NCBI RefSeq assembly: GCF_000015825.1
Contig: NC_009051.1
Coordinates: forward strand, 1,172,695 to 1,236,694
Length of the DNA stretch: 64,000 nucleotides
Direction of reading: 5' to 3'
Source of the DNA: Methanoculleus marisnigri JR1
Lineage (GTDB): Archaea > Halobacteriota > Methanomicrobia > Methanomicrobiales > Methanoculleaceae
Positions 61,719 to 64,000 of this stretch are shown piece after piece. Within the stretch, counting starts at the first letter, position 1. The number at the start of each line of letters is the position of its first letter. A program made the translations under genes and the position numbers. Below the pieces are notes generated by a model. That model searched no databases, was not told where the DNA came from, and saw nothing but the letters and a program-made list of their open reading frames with translations.

Positions 61719-61730
61719 CCTTAATTATTC
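61719..61730 (-). promoter_or_regulatory. TATA box of the RRM gene
   Basis: gaataattaagg on the minus strand at 61719-61730, 33-44 bases before the ATG at 61686, a typical archaeal promoter position with a very short leader. The 61731-62023 part of the divergent gap holds the aIF1A promoter and no gene. Confidence 0.5.
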
Positions 61731-62023
61731 TTCGGAAGAAAAACCCGGGAGCGGTTTGGGGTCGACTCCCCCGGTGCGGGAACAAACCCGCTGCCGGGGT
61801 CGTGCCTGGTAAAGTTGCGGCGTTCCAGAAACCGGCTCGCGTCGAGCGGGTTCCCGGTGCCGATCCCCCGGAACACCCCGCACATTCCAATTTCCTCCCG
61901 CGCGATCACGGTCGTGCGGATCCTCCCCGGGACAGATACTTTAATGGTGGCCCGGATCATTGATATACACCTCTAGTAGATATTCGGGCGGCCCTCACCG
62001 TCGCCTATTACGGAGTTGATTAA

Positions 62024-62338
62024 CTGGCGAATACACGAGGAACACAGAACAACAGTGGAGAGATCGTACGAGTACGGTTACCGAAGAAGAGAAATCGGGA
62101 GATCTTCGGCCGGGCCGACCTGATGCTCGGGGCAAACCACATCCGCGTCCGCTGTGAGGACGGCGTCACGCGCACGGGAAGGATCAAGGGCAAGATCAAA
62201 AAGCGGCTCTGGATACGCGAAGGCGACCTTCTGATCATCGTTCCCTGGAGTTTCCAGGACGAGAAGTGCGATATCATCTACCGGTACATCAAACCCCAGG
62301 TAGACTGGCTCAAGAAGCACAACTATCTCAGTCAATAA
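62024..62338 (+). CDS. eif1a: Translation initiation factor aIF1A, apparently with a CTG start
   Basis: 104 residues, archaeal aIF1A/eIF1A OB-fold: NTRGTQNNSGEIVRVRLPKK, NREIFGRADLMLGANHIRVR, CEDGVTRTGRIKGKIKKRLW, then DIIYRYIKPQVDWL. No ATG, GTG or TTG occurs between the upstream in-frame TAA at 62021 and the conserved N-terminus. The CTG at 62024 is preceded by ggag with eight-base spacing and gives LANTRGT, matching the usual (M)ANTRGT start. The first ATG (62123) would remove a third of the OB fold. Promoter candidates lie near 61937-61963. Confidence 0.85.
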   Translation: MANTRGTQNNSGEIVRVRLPKKRNREIFGRADLMLGANHIRVRCEDGVTRTGRIKGKIKKRLWIREGDLLIIVPWSFQDEKCDIIYRYIKPQVDWLKKHNYLSQ

Positions 62339-62415
62339 CTTCCGCATTTTGCGCGCCGGGGTTGAGGCGTCGTCGCCTGCCTCCGGCAGGGCCCCGCGCC
62401 TGATCGGGGATGAAC

Positions 62416-63009
62416 TCAATCCGGGTTTTGTTCTTTTCGAGAATCGTTAGCGATAGCGGCCGGGACATCCGCCGCGATATCGGTATGCACCAGTACGAAC
62501 GTTCTGCTCACCGACGCCGTTACGCTTGCCGCTATCTGCATGGTGAGCATGATGAGACGCAGGGCATCCTGGATCGTTCCCCCTTCCCACATCCCCTGGA
62601 TGCACTGGTTGGCAACCTCTTTCGTGGTATCGTTTCCCAGCACCACGAAGTTGCTCGCCTGCCCCTTTTGCATCACCCGCAGCCGGGAATCGACGATCTC
62701 GGCAATCACGTAACTTCCTTTCGTAGCGTAGAGCCTTTTTCTCGAGGTCTTCGCCCCCTCCGTCTCGGTCACCTCGCCGACGAGCACCCCGTCCCGCTGC
62801 GAGACCTTGGTTTTGTCGTCCCTGAGCTGGATCGTCACCCCGATCTCGTCTGCCCGTTTTGCGAGGTCGCTGTCGGAGGCGATCGAGCCGCCGTAGAGTT
62901 CGCGCTCCAGGTCTTCGATGGAGGAATCGTCCCCTCCGAATGCGATCTCCCGCATATCCCCCGCCATCACGGCGCCCTGTTTTCCGATAAAGGCGATCAC
63001 AAGCGTCAT
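62416..63009 (-). CDS. DUF2121 family protein (methanogen-specific)
   Basis: 197 residues from the ATG at 63009, with gagggg upstream. Starts MTLVIAFIGKQGAVMAGD, then MREIAFGGD, and later EVTETEGAKTSRKRLYATKG, VVLGNDTTKEVANQ. The opening strand and turn resemble the first strand pair of proteasome beta subunits (compare [19 protein letters not shown] of psmB), with a Thr directly after Met. DUF2121 function is unknown. Convergent with the aIF1A gene. Confidence 0.88.
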   Translation of the reverse strand: MTLVIAFIGKQGAVMAGDMREIAFGGDDSSIEDLERELYGGSIASDSDLAKRADEIGVTIQLRDDKTKVSQRDGVLVGEVTETEGAKTSRKRLYATKGSYVIAEIVDSRLRVMQKGQASNFVVLGNDTTKEVANQCIQGMWEGGTIQDALRLIMLTMQIAASVTASVSRTFVLVHTDIAADVPAAIANDSRKEQNPD

Positions 63010-63405
63010 ACCATGACCCCTCAACCTCCGGCACGGGGCGGGAAGTTGCGCTCACCCCAACTCTTCCATGCCCGTATCAATCTGTCGATGCCCTTTCGGA
63101 TAGCTGTTTCACGCCGACCTTTTACAGTCCGAAGAGCGTCCCTCCGGCAGGATGCCGGGCACACCTGTGCGTGAAAAACATTCACGAATTGCAGTAGGTG
63201 TATGAACGATTTTCACCGGTACATATATACCGAACTTCACAGACACCGTGGTTTTCGGGATTTCCGGATATTATGTTTAAAGGTGCATAAAAATACCTGA
63301 AATCGTTTATTGACTATTTAGATCCATTAGAATTTGATATTTTACCCTGACATCACTTTTTGGTAAAGAATAACTTCATATACTAAAGTGAGAAAATACT
63401 CTCTC
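63010..63405. promoter_or_regulatory. AT-rich spacer with promoter for the HAMP gene
   Basis: No gene. Contains a near-palindrome at 63219-63232 (ggtacatatatacc) and a TATA-like ttcatatacta at 63374-63384, about 21 bases before the ATG, suggesting a leaderless or nearly leaderless transcript. Confidence 0.45.
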
Positions 63406-63834
63406 ATGGCTGAATCTTTCTCGCAAGAAATCGGGGTGTTCCAGGACGGCCTCACCGTCCAGATCCCAATGTTCTACAAACTCATGGCGAGCATGCTCAC
63501 CGTTGCAGTCATCCCCATCTTCCTGCTGGGAATCGTCTCGGCGGGGGACACCGGGAGCATCGTCGCCACGCTCGGCCTGCAGAACAGCATCATCGTCATG
63601 ACCCTGCTCACGGTCTTCGTGGTTTTCATGTGGAGTTTCTTCCTTGCGAAGAGCATCACGGATCCTGTCGAGCAGCTCTCGCAAGCCGCGACCAGTGCAA
63701 GCCAGGGGGATCTCGCAAACGTCGAGATCACGGTGACGAGCAACGATGAGATCGGCGAACTCGCAGTCGCGTTCAACCGCCTGATCAACTCCTACAGGAT
63801 CCTCGACACCCTTGCCAAGGACGACGCCGAGTAA
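63406..63834 (+). CDS. HAMP-domain membrane protein
   Basis: 142 residues from the ATG at 63406. Two hydrophobic segments (MLTVAVIPIFLLGIVSAG, IIVMTLLTVFVVFMWSFFLA) then a HAMP domain: KSITDPVEQLSQAATSASQG with the DEIGELAVAFNRLINSYRIL second helix. It lacks an extracellular sensor of any size and any output domain such as a kinase, so it may relay signals to a separate partner, maybe the gene after it. Confidence 0.9.
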   Translation: MAESFSQEIGVFQDGLTVQIPMFYKLMASMLTVAVIPIFLLGIVSAGDTGSIVATLGLQNSIIVMTLLTVFVVFMWSFFLAKSITDPVEQLSQAATSASQGDLANVEITVTSNDEIGELAVAFNRLINSYRILDTLAKDDAE

Positions 63835-63896
63835 GAGAAACGGGCGGTGAAGACGCTTGTTTTCGACACATTGGATGCAGTCGGGCAGGGTTGCGA

Positions 63897-64000
63897 ATGA
63901 CGGATAAATTACCGGAAGGGAAGGTCATCGGGGAGATGCAGGCACCGCTCCAGTGGATCTTCTCTCACACGACCAGGTTTTCCGGGGCGGTGCGGATCAC
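63897..64000 (+). CDS. Gene truncated by the window edge, function unknown
   Basis: ATG at 63897 after gggcagggttgcga; reads MTDKLPEGKVIGEMQAPLQW then IFSHTTRFSGAVRI and runs off the right edge. Too little to assign. A 17-codon frame from GTG at 63847 ends in an ATGA overlap with this start and could be a leader peptide, or chance. It is on the same strand as, and 62 bases after, the HAMP gene, suggesting a signalling operon. Confidence 0.6.
   Translation, partial: MTDKLPEGKVIGEMQAPLQWIFSHTTRFSGAVRI

Overview
The window looks like the chromosome of a methanogenic archaeon of the order Methanomicrobiales, most like Methanoculleus. Archaeal markers include proteasome beta (psmB), the KH/beta-CASP nuclease aCPSF1, TBP, MCM, RFC, NMD3, aIF1A, a type IV pilin, methanopterin-pathway aldolase MptD and archaeal coenzyme A enzymes. 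Methanogen-restricted families (DUF2115, DUF2121, DUF424, a small siroheme sulfite-reductase-like protein) narrow it further. Base composition is GC-rich, with AT-rich promoters and a few AT-richer, probably acquired genes.

Layout. 1-5.5 kb: end of a CBS-domain gene, then psmB, aCPSF1, an MFS transporter and an aldehyde dehydrogenase. 5.6-9.3 kb: two secreted fasciclin-domain proteins, one with long threonine/proline N-glycosylation-sequon repeats. 9.3-14.2 kb: a DUF2115 / cupin / NapH-like ferredoxin cluster, a TrmB regulator, a sulfite-reductase-like protein, DUF488 and a broken cupredoxin gene. 14.3-23.4 kb: a repeat lipoprotein and two giant paralogous surface proteins (beta-propeller, then 8 or 9 Ig-like repeats, then a PGF-pre-PGF-type domain), one of which is strikingly cysteine-rich. 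23.6-30.2 kb: an accessory region with duplicated membrane-gene fragments around a DUF3800 gene, a pilin, and a DUF1016 nuclease lying between the ruins of a nucleotidyltransferase/HEPN pair. 30.2-37.4 kb: zinc-ribbon protein, Lrp operon, thiD, an AIR-synthase relative, an intact MNT/HEPN pair, a serpin and a membrane-tethered HTH regulator.

37.4-45.3 kb is a minus-strand run of ten tightly packed or overlapping genes. In order of transcription they are mptD, a COG1831 hydrolase, DUF424, nmd3, taw2, coaBC, pantoate kinase, 4-phosphopantoate-beta-alanine ligase, an RFC small-subunit paralog and a methyltransferase. 45.4-48.0 kb has membrane proteins, a lipoprotein and hicBA. 48.1-56.7 kb is a replication and repair region: rfcS and mcm on the minus strand (mcm carries an intein), then an RPA-associated protein, a phosphoesterase and an Lhr helicase on the plus strand. 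After a 44-bp tandem array come tbp, an acyl-CoA synthetase, tRNA-Leu(CAG), trmO, an RRM protein, aIF1A (apparently starting at CTG), a DUF2121 protein and a HAMP protein. The window ends inside a further gene.

Three observations stand out. The first is the cysteine-substituted surface-protein paralog. The second is the proteasome-like N-terminus of the DUF2121 protein. The third is the set of decaying toxin/antitoxin and membrane-gene fragments around likely horizontally acquired genes.
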